Shown here: in pieces, positions 56,734 to 64,000 of the stretch | How the letters are laid out: each line of letters starts with the position of its first letter | Numbering within the stretch: the stretch's first letter is position 1 | NCBI GenBank assembly: GCA_015657635.1 | Contig: JACDQM010000147.1 | Location: 17,426 to 81,425 of the forward strand | Reading direction: 5' to 3' | DNA: 64,000 bases | From: Roseateles sp. | Lineage (GTDB): Bacteria; Pseudomonadota; Gammaproteobacteria; Burkholderiales; Burkholderiaceae_C | Program-made: the position numbers and the translations under genes | Notes under the pieces: model-generated | Database searches by the model: none | Seen by the model: the letters and a program-made list of their open reading frames with translations, nothing else | Told to the model about the DNA's origin: nothing

Positions 56734-57891
56734 ATGCGCAAGCAATGGGTGGTTGGCGGTGTGGCGGTGCTGGCCTTGGCAGGCGGCGGTGCGGCGTTCT
56801 GGGCCAGCAAGAATGCAGGTGCCAAGCCGGCGACGGCCAAGGTCGAGCCGACGCTGGAGTTCGTCGCCAGCGAGGTGCTCAAGCCCATGCGGGTCAGCAT
56901 GCCGGCGATGGTCGAGTTTTCCGGACCTTTGGTGGCGCCAGGCACCGTCATCGTTCGCAGCAAATCAGCCGGCACCTTGCTGAGCCTGGCGGTGGGCGAG
57001 GGCAGCCGGGTGCGCGCTGGCCAGGCGCTGGGGCAGATCGATCTGGACGACTTGCGCCACCGTGTGGCCGAGCGCAACGCCAGCGTTGCGTCAGCCAAGG
57101 CGCAGCTTGAGCAAGCCGAGCGCCAGTACAAGGCCAGCCAGGGCCTGGCCGACCAGCAGTTCATCGCGGCGACAGCGCTGGACACCTCGCGTGCCGCATT
57201 GGAAGCCGCCCGCGCCCAGCTGGCCGTCAACCAGGCCCAGCTGGAGACCAGCCAGTCGGCGCTGCGCCAGGCTGCGCTGGTGGCGCCGATCAGCGGCGTG
57301 GTGGCCAAGCGCCATGCGCTGCCGGGCGAGAAGTTGACAGCGGAACAGCAGCTGCTGTCCATCGTCGATCTGAGCAAGCTCGAACTGGCCGGCCTGGTCG
57401 GCACGCATGAGGTCAGCAAGCTGAAGGCCGGAATGCCGGTGCAGGTGCGCATCGAAGGCGTGGAGCGTCCTGTCGAAGCGCGCATCGCTCGTATCGCGCC
57501 GGCGGCTGAGCCCGGCACCCGCTCGATTGGCGTGACGCTGGAGCTGGCCAATCCCAAGGAGGAGTTCCGGGCGGGCCAGTATGCAGTGGCGCGCGTCGAA
57601 CTGCCCGACGAGGCCGAGCGCCTGGCGGTGCCGATTGCCGCGCTCAGCAGCACCTCCGGCCAGGAGCAGGTCTGGATGATTGAGAACGGCGCGCTGGTGC
57701 GGCGCATCGTCACCACCGGCCGGCGCGATGTGCGCGAGGGCCGGGTCGAGGTGCTGACCGGCCTGACGCCGCAGGCCCAGGTGCTGGCCGCGCGCTTCGA
57801 CAATCTGCGCGAGGGGGCCAAGGCCGCCATCGTGTCCAGCCGTGCGCAGGTGGCCAGTGCGGCCGCCAGCGGCGCGGCGACAAAGCAGTGA
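56734..57891 (+). CDS. RND efflux periplasmic adaptor subunit
   Basis: This 385-residue adaptor has an uncleaved-anchor or signal segment VVGGVAVLALAGGGAAFWAS, with no lipobox. The barrel-sandwich (GTLLSLAVGEGSRVRAGQAL), alpha-hairpin (about 105-175, Gln/Ala-rich) and AALVAPISGVVAKRHALPGE follow. It starts at 56734 with AGGGGAGACC upstream; reading further back leads into the MFS gene end. It precedes the pump by 16 bp. Unlike the adaptor at 39.3 kb, it is not a lipoprotein. No outer-membrane factor is encoded alongside. Confidence 0.92.
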   Translation: MRKQWVVGGVAVLALAGGGAAFWASKNAGAKPATAKVEPTLEFVASEVLKPMRVSMPAMVEFSGPLVAPGTVIVRSKSAGTLLSLAVGEGSRVRAGQALGQIDLDDLRHRVAERNASVASAKAQLEQAERQYKASQGLADQQFIAATALDTSRAALEAARAQLAVNQAQLETSQSALRQAALVAPISGVVAKRHALPGEKLTAEQQLLSIVDLSKLELAGLVGTHEVSKLKAGMPVQVRIEGVERPVEARIARIAPAAEPGTRSIGVTLELANPKEEFRAGQYAVARVELPDEAERLAVPIAALSSTSGQEQVWMIENGALVRRIVTTGRRDVREGRVEVLTGLTPQAQVLAARFDNLREGAKAAIVSSRAQVASAAASGAATKQ

Positions 57892-57907
57892 CGCAGGAGA
57901 GACTCCG

Positions 57908-60900
57908 ATGTGGATGACCCGAGTCTCGATCCAGAACCCGGTCTTCGCGACCATGGTGATGGTGGCCCTGTGCGTGCTGGGCCTGTTCTCCTACGCCAAG
58001 CTGGGCGTCGAGCAGATGCCCGACATCTCCTTGCCGGGCGCCTATATCGATGTGCGCTATCCCGGCGCCTCGCCCGAGGCGGTGGAGCGTGAAGTTGCCA
58101 AGCCGCTGGAAGAAGCGCTCAACACCATCGCTGGCGTCGACAAGATCCAGTCGCGCAGCTTCGAAGGCCGCGTGCAGGCCAATGTCGAGTTCTCGCTGAA
58201 CACCGACATGAACCGCGCGATGCAGGATCTGCGCGACCGCATCGCCACCGTGCAGGCAGTGTTCCCCAAGGATGTGAAGGCGCCCATCGTCTCGCGTTTC
58301 CAGGCCGACAACGCCCAGCCCGTGGTGGTGATGGCGCTGATGAGCAAGACCCGGCCCGCACGTGAGCTGTCGATGATGAGCGAGCTGACCATCGCCAAGC
58401 GCCTGGGGCGTGTCGAGGGCGTGGCCAAGGTTGATGTCGGCGGCATGGTGACGCGCGAAGTGCGCATCGATCTCGACCCGCTGCGCCTGCGCGCCTATGG
58501 CATCACGCCGGCCGAGGTGTCCAGCGCGTTGCGTGAGGCCAATGCCGACCAGCCGGTGGGCGTGCTGTCGGACAAGACCTCGGACGCGATCCTGCGCGTC
58601 GAGGGCCGCATCAAGGACCCCAAGCAGTTCGCCAACCAGGTGGTGGCGCGGCGCGGCAATCTGGTGCTGACGCTGGGCGATCTGGGCACACTGGTGGAAC
58701 GCGAGCGTGAGGCCGACAACCTGGCCCGCATCAATGGCGCGCCGGCTGTCACCTTCAACGTCTTCAAGCAGCAGGACGCCAACATCGTCAAGACCGGCGA
58801 TGCAGTCAAGGAAGCGATGGAGGAACTGCGTCGCGGCCTGCCCAAGGACGTAGAGCTGAACCTGATCTACGCCAGCAGCGACTGGGTCAAGAATTCTCTG
58901 ACCGGCCTGAAGCACACGCTGATCGAAGGCGCGCTGCTGACGGTGGCCATCGTCTTCCTGTTCCTGCACAGCTGGCGTTCCACCATCATCACCGGTCTGA
59001 CGCTGCCGATCGCGGTGATCTCCAGCTTCATCGCCGTGCATGCCTTCGGCTTCACGCTGAACTTCATGACGATGATGGCGCTGTCGCTGTGCATCGGCCT
59101 GCTGATCGACGATGCCATCGTGGTGCGCGAGAACATCGTGCGCCATGTGCACATGGGCAAGGACCACCACCAGGCTTCCTTCGACGGCACCAACGAGATC
59201 GGCCTGGCGGTGATGGCCACCACCTTCGCGATCTGCGCGGTGTTCGTGCCGGTGGCCTTCATGGGCGGCATCATCGGCAAGTTCTTCCACCCCTTCGGCA
59301 TCACGGTCGCGGTGGCGGTGCTGGTCAGCCTGTTCGTGAGCTTCACGTTGGACCCGATGCTGTCCAGCGTCTGGAAGGATCCGCCGAGCACCCGCCTGGC
59401 CAAGCTGCCAGTGCTGGGCCACCTGATGCGCGGCACCGACCGCATGATGGACTGGATGCACAGCGCCTACGAGCGGCTGATCCACTGGGCGTTCTCGGGC
59501 CGGCGCTACCGCATGCTGGTGCCGCCGATCCCGGCATACGGCCGCGGCTTCGACAGCCAGGGGCTGCGCGACCGCGCCAGCCCGCGCCGCCTGCGCTGGG
59601 CCACCATCACGCCGCGCGGCCTGGTGCTGGCCGGCGGTGCGGCGAGCTTTGTCATCGCGCTGGCGCTGGCGCCGCTGGTGGGCAGCGAGTTCGTGCCGCA
59701 GACCGACCAGGGATTCACCCAGGTGACACTGCGCATGCCGGTGGCCTCCAGCCTGGAGCGTGGCGATGCCAAGGTGCGCCAGGTCGAGGAGATCATTTCC
59801 AAGTATCCGGAGATCAAGACCCTGTCCACCGTGGTGGGCAGCACGGGCGAGGGCATGAGCACCGGCCGCAACCAGGCCGCGATGAACATCTCACTGGTGG
59901 ACCGCAAGCTGCGTCAGCGCAGCCAGAAGCAGATCGAGGATGCGATCCGTGCCGACATCGCCAAGATCCCCGGCATCGAGGTCAGCGTCGGCTTCGACAA
60001 GCCGGTCTGGATCACGCTGCTTGGCAGCGATCCCGAGGCCTTGACGCAGGCGGCCACCGGTCTGGTCGAGAAGATCAAGAAAGTGCCCGGCGCGGTGGAC
60101 GTGGACACCACGGTCAAGCCCGGCTTGCCGGCCTTCGCGGTGCGGCTGAAGGATTCAGCCGTGCGCGAGCTGGGCCTATCGGCACCACAGATCGCATCCT
60201 CGCTGCGTGCCTATGTCAACGGCGAGGTGGCGACCTACTGGACCACGCCGGACGGCAATCAGGTCGAGGTGCTGCTGCGCCTGCCGCGTGAACAGCGCGA
60301 GCGGGTCGAGCAGATGCGCAAGCTCCCGGTGGCCTTTGCCAAGGACGGCTCGCCGATCGCGCTGGACCAGGTGGCCACCATCGAGCAGGTCTTCAACCCC
60401 GAGGTGATCCGCCGCCAGAACCTGCAGCGCCGCGAGGCTGTCTTCGCCGGCGTGCAGGGCCGCACTTCCGGCGAGGTGAATGCCGAGGTGCAGAAGCTGA
60501 TCAAGTCCACCCAGCTGCCGCCGGGTGTGTCCTTCATGGTGGACGGTGCCGGCAAGCAGCAGGCCGAGGCCTTCAACGGTTTGCTGGGTGCGATGGGCCT
60601 GGCGGTGATCTTCATCTACATCGTGCTGGCCAGCCAGTTCGGCAGCTTCCTGCAGCCGATTGCCATCATGGCCTCGCTGCCCCTGGCACTGATTGGCGTG
60701 ATGCTGGCCCTGCTGCTGTGGAACTCGACGCTGAACGTGTTCTCGATGATCGGCCTGGTGATGCTGATGGGCCTGGTGACGAAGAACGCGATCCTGCTGG
60801 TGGACTTCGCCAACCACGCCCGCAAGGCCGGCGCCACTGTCGCCGAGGCGCTGCTGCAGGCCGGCCTGATCCGCATGCGGCCGATCATGATGACGACCGC

Positions 60901-61132
60901 GGCGATGGTGTTCGGCATGCTGCCGATGGCGATCGCGCTCAATGAAGGCGGCGAGATCCAGGCGCCGATGGGACGCGCCATCATCGGCGGCGTGATCACC
61001 TCGACGCTGCTGACCCTGGTGGTGGTGCCGGTGATCTACAGCTATCTGGTGCGCGATCGAAAAGCCGAGGCCTTGGCTGAGGACGCACAGCTGTCCCCTG
61101 ATGCCGCGCTGGCCGCTTCAGGGTCGGACTGA
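57908..61132 (+). CDS. RND efflux permease (HAE1-like)
   Basis: This 1074-residue pump starts MWMTRVSIQNPVFATMVMVA. The TM4 proton-relay Asp pair is in SLCIGLLIDDAIVVRENIVR, and the second half has LVTKNAILLVDFANHARKAG. PSRISLPGAYIDVRYPG-like N-terminal loop and APLVGSEFVPQTDQGFTQVT around residue 590 are intact. A short insert rich in Arg/Pro (about 535-570) sits before TM7. It is only distantly similar to the pump at 40.5 kb in its loops, so the two systems are not a recent duplication. The substrate is unknown. Confidence 0.93.
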   Translation: MWMTRVSIQNPVFATMVMVALCVLGLFSYAKLGVEQMPDISLPGAYIDVRYPGASPEAVEREVAKPLEEALNTIAGVDKIQSRSFEGRVQANVEFSLNTDMNRAMQDLRDRIATVQAVFPKDVKAPIVSRFQADNAQPVVVMALMSKTRPARELSMMSELTIAKRLGRVEGVAKVDVGGMVTREVRIDLDPLRLRAYGITPAEVSSALREANADQPVGVLSDKTSDAILRVEGRIKDPKQFANQVVARRGNLVLTLGDLGTLVEREREADNLARINGAPAVTFNVFKQQDANIVKTGDAVKEAMEELRRGLPKDVELNLIYASSDWVKNSLTGLKHTLIEGALLTVAIVFLFLHSWRSTIITGLTLPIAVISSFIAVHAFGFTLNFMTMMALSLCIGLLIDDAIVVRENIVRHVHMGKDHHQASFDGTNEIGLAVMATTFAICAVFVPVAFMGGIIGKFFHPFGITVAVAVLVSLFVSFTLDPMLSSVWKDPPSTRLAKLPVLGHLMRGTDRMMDWMHSAYERLIHWAFSGRRYRMLVPPIPAYGRGFDSQGLRDRASPRRLRWATITPRGLVLAGGAASFVIALALAPLVGSEFVPQTDQGFTQVTLRMPVASSLERGDAKVRQVEEIISKYPEIKTLSTVVGSTGEGMSTGRNQAAMNISLVDRKLRQRSQKQIEDAIRADIAKIPGIEVSVGFDKPVWITLLGSDPEALTQAATGLVEKIKKVPGAVDVDTTVKPGLPAFAVRLKDSAVRELGLSAPQIASSLRAYVNGEVATYWTTPDGNQVEVLLRLPREQRERVEQMRKLPVAFAKDGSPIALDQVATIEQVFNPEVIRRQNLQRREAVFAGVQGRTSGEVNAEVQKLIKSTQLPPGVSFMVDGAGKQQAEAFNGLLGAMGLAVIFIYIVLASQFGSFLQPIAIMASLPLALIGVMLALLLWNSTLNVFSMIGLVMLMGLVTKNAILLVDFANHARKAGATVAEALLQAGLIRMRPIMMTTAAMVFGMLPMAIALNEGGEIQAPMGRAIIGGVITSTLLTLVVVPVIYSYLVRDRKAEALAEDAQLSPDAALAASGSD

Positions 61133-61138
61133 TGGGGC

Positions 61139-61172
61139 CTGCGCGGCGGTGTATTCAAACACTGCCGCGCAG
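61139..61172. terminator. Bidirectional-type hairpin between the RND pump and the LacI-type gene
   Basis: CTGCGCGGCGGTGT (61139-61152) pairs with ACACTGCCGCGCAG (61159-61172), 14 bp with one wobble and a 6-base loop. It begins 7 bp after the pump stop and covers the stop codon of the convergent repressor. It lacks T tracts, but its position between two converging genes suggests a shared termination role. Confidence 0.5.
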
Positions 61173-62219
61173 CACCAGTTCAAAGCCCAGGTCCAAGCTC
61201 GGTTCCGCCACGGCCTCGCCGCGCATCAGTTTCATTAGCATGACTGCAGCGCGCGCGCCAATGGCACTGCGCGGGGTGCGTACGGTGGCCAGTGGGGGCA
61301 GCATCTGGTCGCTGCCCGTCAAGTCATTGAAGCCTGCCACGGCGACCTGCTCTGGCACTTTCACACCCAGCCTAAGGGCAGCCAGCAAGGCACCTTGCGC
61401 CAGGTCGTCATTGTTGAAAAAGATGGCGTCGACCGCCGGGTCTGCTGCATGGATGCGTTCGAACAGTTCGCCGCCCAAGGCGAGCGAAGAACGTTCGGGA
61501 CTCAGCCACTCCAGCTGGTGATCCAGGCGGCCCGCGGCCTGCATGGCTTGGCGGTAGCCCTGGACGCGCTGCAGGGTACGGGGGTCAAGTTGCGCTGCCG
61601 CGAATGCAATGCGGCGGTAACCACGATCGATCAAGGCTTGTGTCATGCCGGCGCCAGCATCGGACTGTGAAAACCCGACGCTGTAGACACCGTCCTGCCG
61701 AGTCGTTTCCATCACGTGGACACAAGGCACGCCACTGCGTTCGATCAGCTGCCGTGCAGCGTCGGTGCGGTCGAAGCCGGTGACGATCAGGCCCGCGGGG
61801 CGATGCAGCAGAAAGTTGCTGAGCAAAGCTTCTTCCTCGGCCGGGTCGTAATGCGTCACTCCGATCAGGGTTTGATAGCCCGCCGGCAGCAATCGGCGCT
61901 GCACGGCGTCCAACAGGTCCACGAACAGCGCATTGCTCAGCAGCGGGATCAAGACTGCCACATGGCTGCTGCGACTGGAAGCCAGCGCACGAGCCGCTGG
62001 ATCCGGCACGTAGCCCAGCTCGCGAGCGGCAGCCTGCACGCGCTCGACCAGGTCTGGTGCCACGGCGCGTTCGCCGCGCAGCGCGCGCGACACCGTGATC
62101 GGGCTGACCTGTGCAGCCTGAGCGACCTCGGCAAGAGTGATGCGCCCACTGGCCCGTGGGCGGCGTGCCGGTGCCGGGACAGCTGACGGGGCTGCCTTCT
62201 TGACGTTTGAGCTCGACAT
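61155..62219 (-). CDS. LacI-family transcriptional repressor (gluconate/aldonate operon type)
   Basis: This 354-residue repressor has a helix-turn-helix at about 28-50 (TLAEVAQAAQVSPITVSRAL) and the hinge helix PDPAARALASSRS, followed by a periplasmic-binding-protein-like ligand domain (about 68-340) with HVAVLIPLLSNALFVDLLDA and VDAIFFNNDDLAQGALLAAL. A basic, Pro-rich N-terminal extension (about 1-25) precedes the HTH. It is divergent from gntK and a TRAP transporter, so it most likely represses gluconate uptake and is relieved by gluconate or its phosphate. The start at 62219 excludes an unconserved upstream reading. Two matching operators lie in the divergent promoter. Confidence 0.9.
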   Translation of the reverse strand: MSSSNVKKAAPSAVPAPARRPRASGRITLAEVAQAAQVSPITVSRALRGERAVAPDLVERVQAAARELGYVPDPAARALASSRSSHVAVLIPLLSNALFVDLLDAVQRRLLPAGYQTLIGVTHYDPAEEEALLSNFLLHRPAGLIVTGFDRTDAARQLIERSGVPCVHVMETTRQDGVYSVGFSQSDAGAGMTQALIDRGYRRIAFAAAQLDPRTLQRVQGYRQAMQAAGRLDHQLEWLSPERSSLALGGELFERIHAADPAVDAIFFNNDDLAQGALLAALRLGVKVPEQVAVAGFNDLTGSDQMLPPLATVRTPRSAIGARAAVMLMKLMRGEAVAEPSLDLGFELVLRGSV

Positions 62220-62261
62220 CGTTGCGTGAATACCCTGATTGGCTTGCTTGGAGTTTGGCCT

Positions 62262-62277
62262 AGGATAGCGCTGTCCA
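62262..62277. promoter_or_regulatory. Secondary LacI-type operator near the repressor gene
   Basis: AGGATAGCGCTGTCCA is the same 16-mer as the perfect operator at 62399-62414 with two substitutions. It starts 43 bp upstream of the repressor start codon, so it may mediate autoregulation and cooperate with the other site. Confidence 0.7.
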
Positions 62278-62398
62278 ATGTCGACATGCAAGGATGTTTT
62301 TCTCGTGTGACGGCAGTTGGTCAAGCGCAGCGAGCGGTCCTCGCATTGCCTTTTGAACACCGAGGCGATATCCGGGCCGCCATTTTTTTCGCGCCAGC

Positions 62399-62414
62399 TG
62401 GATAGCGCTATCCA
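62399..62414. promoter_or_regulatory. Primary LacI-type operator upstream of gntK
   Basis: TGGATAGCGCTATCCA is a perfect 16-bp palindrome with the central CG step typical of LacI/GalR-family operators. It ends 56 bp before the gntK start. The centre-to-centre distance to the secondary operator is 137 bp, close to 13 helical turns. Confidence 0.8.
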
Positions 62415-62470
62415 ACAAGGGTGGTTGATGTGAAGTTCCAAAACATGCCTGGTCGACAGGCCGAAGAACG

Positions 62471-62968
62471 ATGAACAAGCTTGTAGTGATGGGGGTAGCC
62501 GGCTGCGGCAAGTCCAGTCTGGGCATCGCACTGGCCCATGCCTTGCGCGCCCCGTACATCGAAGGCGATGCCTATCACTCCAACGAGTCGATCACGAAGA
62601 TGCGCGCCGGCATCCCGCTCACCGATACGGACCGCCAAGGGTGGCTGGAGCGCCTGTCAGATGCGCTCAGCTTGGCGCAGCCTGGCGGCGTTCTGGCCTG
62701 CTCGGCCTTGAAACGCAGCTACCGAGACCGGCTCCGCGCTGCATCACCCGGCCTGCGCTTTGTGTTTCTGGACATCAGTCGGGAGTTGTCGCTGCAGCGC
62801 GTCGCGGCCCGATCAGCGCAGCATTTGTTCCCGGTGAGTTTGGTAGACAGCCAGTTCGCTGCCTTGGAGACGCCCGCTGATGAAGAGGGTGTCGTCACAG
62901 TCGGCGCTGCGGCCCCCCCAGGTCAGCAACTTGCTCAGGTCTTGGCCTGGCTGAAGGGAGGCGCCTGA
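62471..62968 (+). CDS. gntK: Gluconokinase
   Basis: This 165-residue P-loop kinase phosphorylates gluconate to 6-phosphogluconate. The Walker A motif is MGVAGCGKSSLGIALAHAL. EGDAYHSNESITKMRAGIPL, DTDRQGWLERLSDAL and CSALKRSYRDRLR are diagnostic of the GntK family. Length is close to E. coli GntK (175). Its stop overlaps the DctQ start (TGATG), linking phosphorylation to uptake. It is probably repressed by the divergent LacI-type protein. Confidence 0.95.
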   Translation: MNKLVVMGVAGCGKSSLGIALAHALRAPYIEGDAYHSNESITKMRAGIPLTDTDRQGWLERLSDALSLAQPGGVLACSALKRSYRDRLRAASPGLRFVFLDISRELSLQRVAARSAQHLFPVSLVDSQFAALETPADEEGVVTVGAAAPPGQQLAQVLAWLKGGA

Positions 62969-63480
62969 TGAGCCCCAACACAAACCAAGGTCGACCCAAG
63001 CCGCTGTGGCAACGAAGCAGTGAAACCGCCATGGCGCTGTGCCTGGCGGTGATGGCCGCAGCGGTGTTCATCAACGTCGTGCTGCGCTACGCATTCGGCA
63101 GCGGCGTGGCTGCAAGTGAGGAGCTTTCGAGGTTGCTGTTCGTCTGGCTGGTCTTCATTGGCGCCACGGCGGGCTATCCATTGGGGGAGCACATGGCGTT
63201 CACCAGCCTGTTGATACCGCTGAGCAAGAAACCGCAGCTGATCAAGCTGATGACAGCCTTGATACGCCTGGCAGTGCTGCTGGCCTGCGTGCTGGTGGGC
63301 TGGGGTGCCTGGCAGCAGGTGGTGGTCGGCCTTGACAGCCAATCGGTGGTGCTCGGCTACTCCAGTGCGCTGCTGCCCTTGCCGGCATTCTTGAGTGCGC
63401 TTGCGATTGGCGCGATCGCCTTGGCCCAGTTGATCAGGCGTACGCCGCTGGACCTGGGCCACGGTGTGGAGGTGGAGTGA
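62968..63480 (+). CDS. TRAP transporter small membrane subunit (DctQ)
   Basis: This 170-residue protein has four predicted membrane helices, with the DctQ pattern AAVFINVVLRYAFGSGVAAS-EELSR and WLVFIGATAGYPLGEHMAF. DctQ stabilises the large DctM subunit in tripartite ATP-independent periplasmic transporters, which use a sodium gradient and a periplasmic binding protein. The binding protein (DctP) is not in the window and may lie beyond the right edge. With gntK upstream, an aldonate such as gluconate is the likely substrate. Confidence 0.9.
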   Translation: MSPNTNQGRPKPLWQRSSETAMALCLAVMAAAVFINVVLRYAFGSGVAASEELSRLLFVWLVFIGATAGYPLGEHMAFTSLLIPLSKKPQLIKLMTALIRLAVLLACVLVGWGAWQQVVVGLDSQSVVLGYSSALLPLPAFLSALAIGAIALAQLIRRTPLDLGHGVEVE

Positions 63481-63481
63481 T

Positions 63482-64000
63482 ATGGCCTGGTTGAACTTGA
63501 GCAATGAGGCCTTGGCCTTTGTGATCTTCGTGCTCGGCATGCTGGTACTGATGGGCATGGGCATGCCCATGGCCTTCGCGCTCGTGCTGACCGGCGCCGG
63601 CATGGCCTGGGCCTTGGAGTTCTGGGACACCCAGCTTCTCGCACAGAACATGGTGGCCGGCATCGACAGCTTTCCGCTGCTGGCCGTGCCCTTCTTCATC
63701 CTGGCCGGCGAGCTGATGAACGCGGGTGGCATCAGCCGGCGCATCATCACCATGGCGCAGGCCTGGGTTGGACATATACGCGGCGGCCTGGGGTTCGTGG
63801 TCATTGGTGCAGCGGTGCTGATGGCCAGCATGAGCGGCTCGGCGTTGGCCGATACCGCCGCTCTTGCAACCATCCTGCTGCCCATGATGCGGGCCCATGG
63901 TTACCCCATGCACACCTCGGCCGGCCTGATCGCCGCCGGCGGCATCATCGCCCCCATCATCCCGCCTTCCATGCCCTTCGTGATCTACGGGGTCACGACC
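63482..64000 (+). CDS. TRAP transporter large permease subunit (DctM), partial
   Basis: The first 173 residues of a DctM subunit are present; the gene runs off the right edge without a stop. It begins MAWLNLSNEALAFVIFVLGM 1 bp after DctQ. VPFFILAGELMNAGGISRRI, LMASMSGSALADTAALATIL and AGGIIAPIIPPSMPFVIYGV are the conserved transport-core motifs. It forms the sodium-coupled channel of the TRAP system with DctQ. Full length would be about 425-430 residues. Confidence 0.92.
   Translation, partial: MAWLNLSNEALAFVIFVLGMLVLMGMGMPMAFALVLTGAGMAWALEFWDTQLLAQNMVAGIDSFPLLAVPFFILAGELMNAGGISRRIITMAQAWVGHIRGGLGFVVIGAAVLMASMSGSALADTAALATILLPMMRAHGYPMHTSAGLIAAGGIIAPIIPPSMPFVIYGVTT

Noticed and set aside
57710..59485. 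A 591-codon antisense frame over the second RND system
   Set aside because: It overlaps the strongly supported adaptor and pump genes and shows no domain.
39321..61132. The two RND systems as a recent tandem duplication
   Set aside because: They differ in adaptor type (lipoprotein versus anchored), in loop sequence and in C-terminal topology.
1..64000. CRISPR arrays, transposases, integrases, prophage genes or an undescribed defence system
   Set aside because: No regularly spaced direct repeats, no recombinase or phage motifs and no cassette of unknown genes were found; the EVE protein stands alone without a restriction partner.

Overview
The window is a GC-rich (roughly 65%), densely coded chromosomal segment from a betaproteobacterium of the order Burkholderiales. 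The Rubrivivax/Leptothrix/Roseateles/Comamonadaceae neighbourhood is my best guess; genus cannot be fixed from this sequence alone. The basis is the gene order: zapA next to an EVE-domain gene, a complete iscRSUA-hscBA-fdx cluster, tpiA-secG-tRNA-Leu-nuoA to nuoN followed by a DUF2818 gene and a NUDIX gene, and an intracellular PHB depolymerase of the C-D-H type. I see no insertion sequence, prophage, CRISPR array, integrase or toxin-antitoxin pair, and no gene set that looks like an undescribed defence or biosynthetic system. This is core chromosome with modest accessory content at the right end.

Layout. 1-3.2 kb: a PAS-like/degenerate GGDEF protein (+), then on the minus strand a TauE/SafE permease, an EVE-domain protein, a possible structured RNA, zapA and a small coiled-coil protein. 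3.2-7.2 kb (minus): nth, a lone soluble rsxB, phaZ (frameshifted) and an aspartate/aromatic aminotransferase. 7.3-9.5 kb: uvrB with a LexA-like box. 9.5-15 kb: the Fe-S assembly operon with an IscR-type site in front and a strong terminator between iscA and hscB. 15-22.6 kb: tsaD, an orphan branched-chain-amino-acid-type binding protein, rpsO, pnp with a long leader hairpin, a quinone oxidoreductase, tpiA and secG. 22.7 kb: tRNA-Leu(GAG). 23-37.7 kb: all fourteen subunits of NADH:quinone oxidoreductase (complex I). 37.7-39.2 kb: DUF2818, NUDIX and DUF1178 genes. 39.3-43.7 kb: an RND efflux pair. 43.7-46.8 kb: an FAD-linked dehydrogenase, a DUF2069 protein and a YihY-type membrane protein. 46.8-49.6 kb: an XRE-cupin regulator divergent from kbl and tdh (threonine to glycine). 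49.7-56.6 kb: DUF962, a Pro/Ala-rich one-TM protein, an alpha/beta hydrolase, an O-acetylhomoserine sulfhydrylase, a CBS protein, aroC and an MFS transporter. 56.7-61.1 kb: a second RND pair. 61.1-64 kb: a LacI-type repressor divergent from gntK and a TRAP transporter (DctQ, partial DctM), that is, an aldonate/gluconate uptake locus with two operators.

Five genes (phaZ, nuoL, nuoM, nuoN and tdh) are interrupted by one- or two-base indels in GC-rich runs while the protein remains well conserved on both sides. Three of these are core complex I subunits, so I read the pattern as sequence error rather than decay, and annotate the full spans. The only stretch above 300 bp without a gene is the rpsO leader (17459-17767), described as a feature.

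How the genes work together: Isc supplies Fe-S clusters to products encoded nearby (Nth, RsxB, NuoB/E/F/G/I). Complex I feeds the quinone pool. Kbl/Tdh and the sulfhydrylase sit in amino-acid metabolism. rpsO-pnp is the conserved ribosome/RNA-decay pair. The right end adds efflux and sugar-acid uptake.
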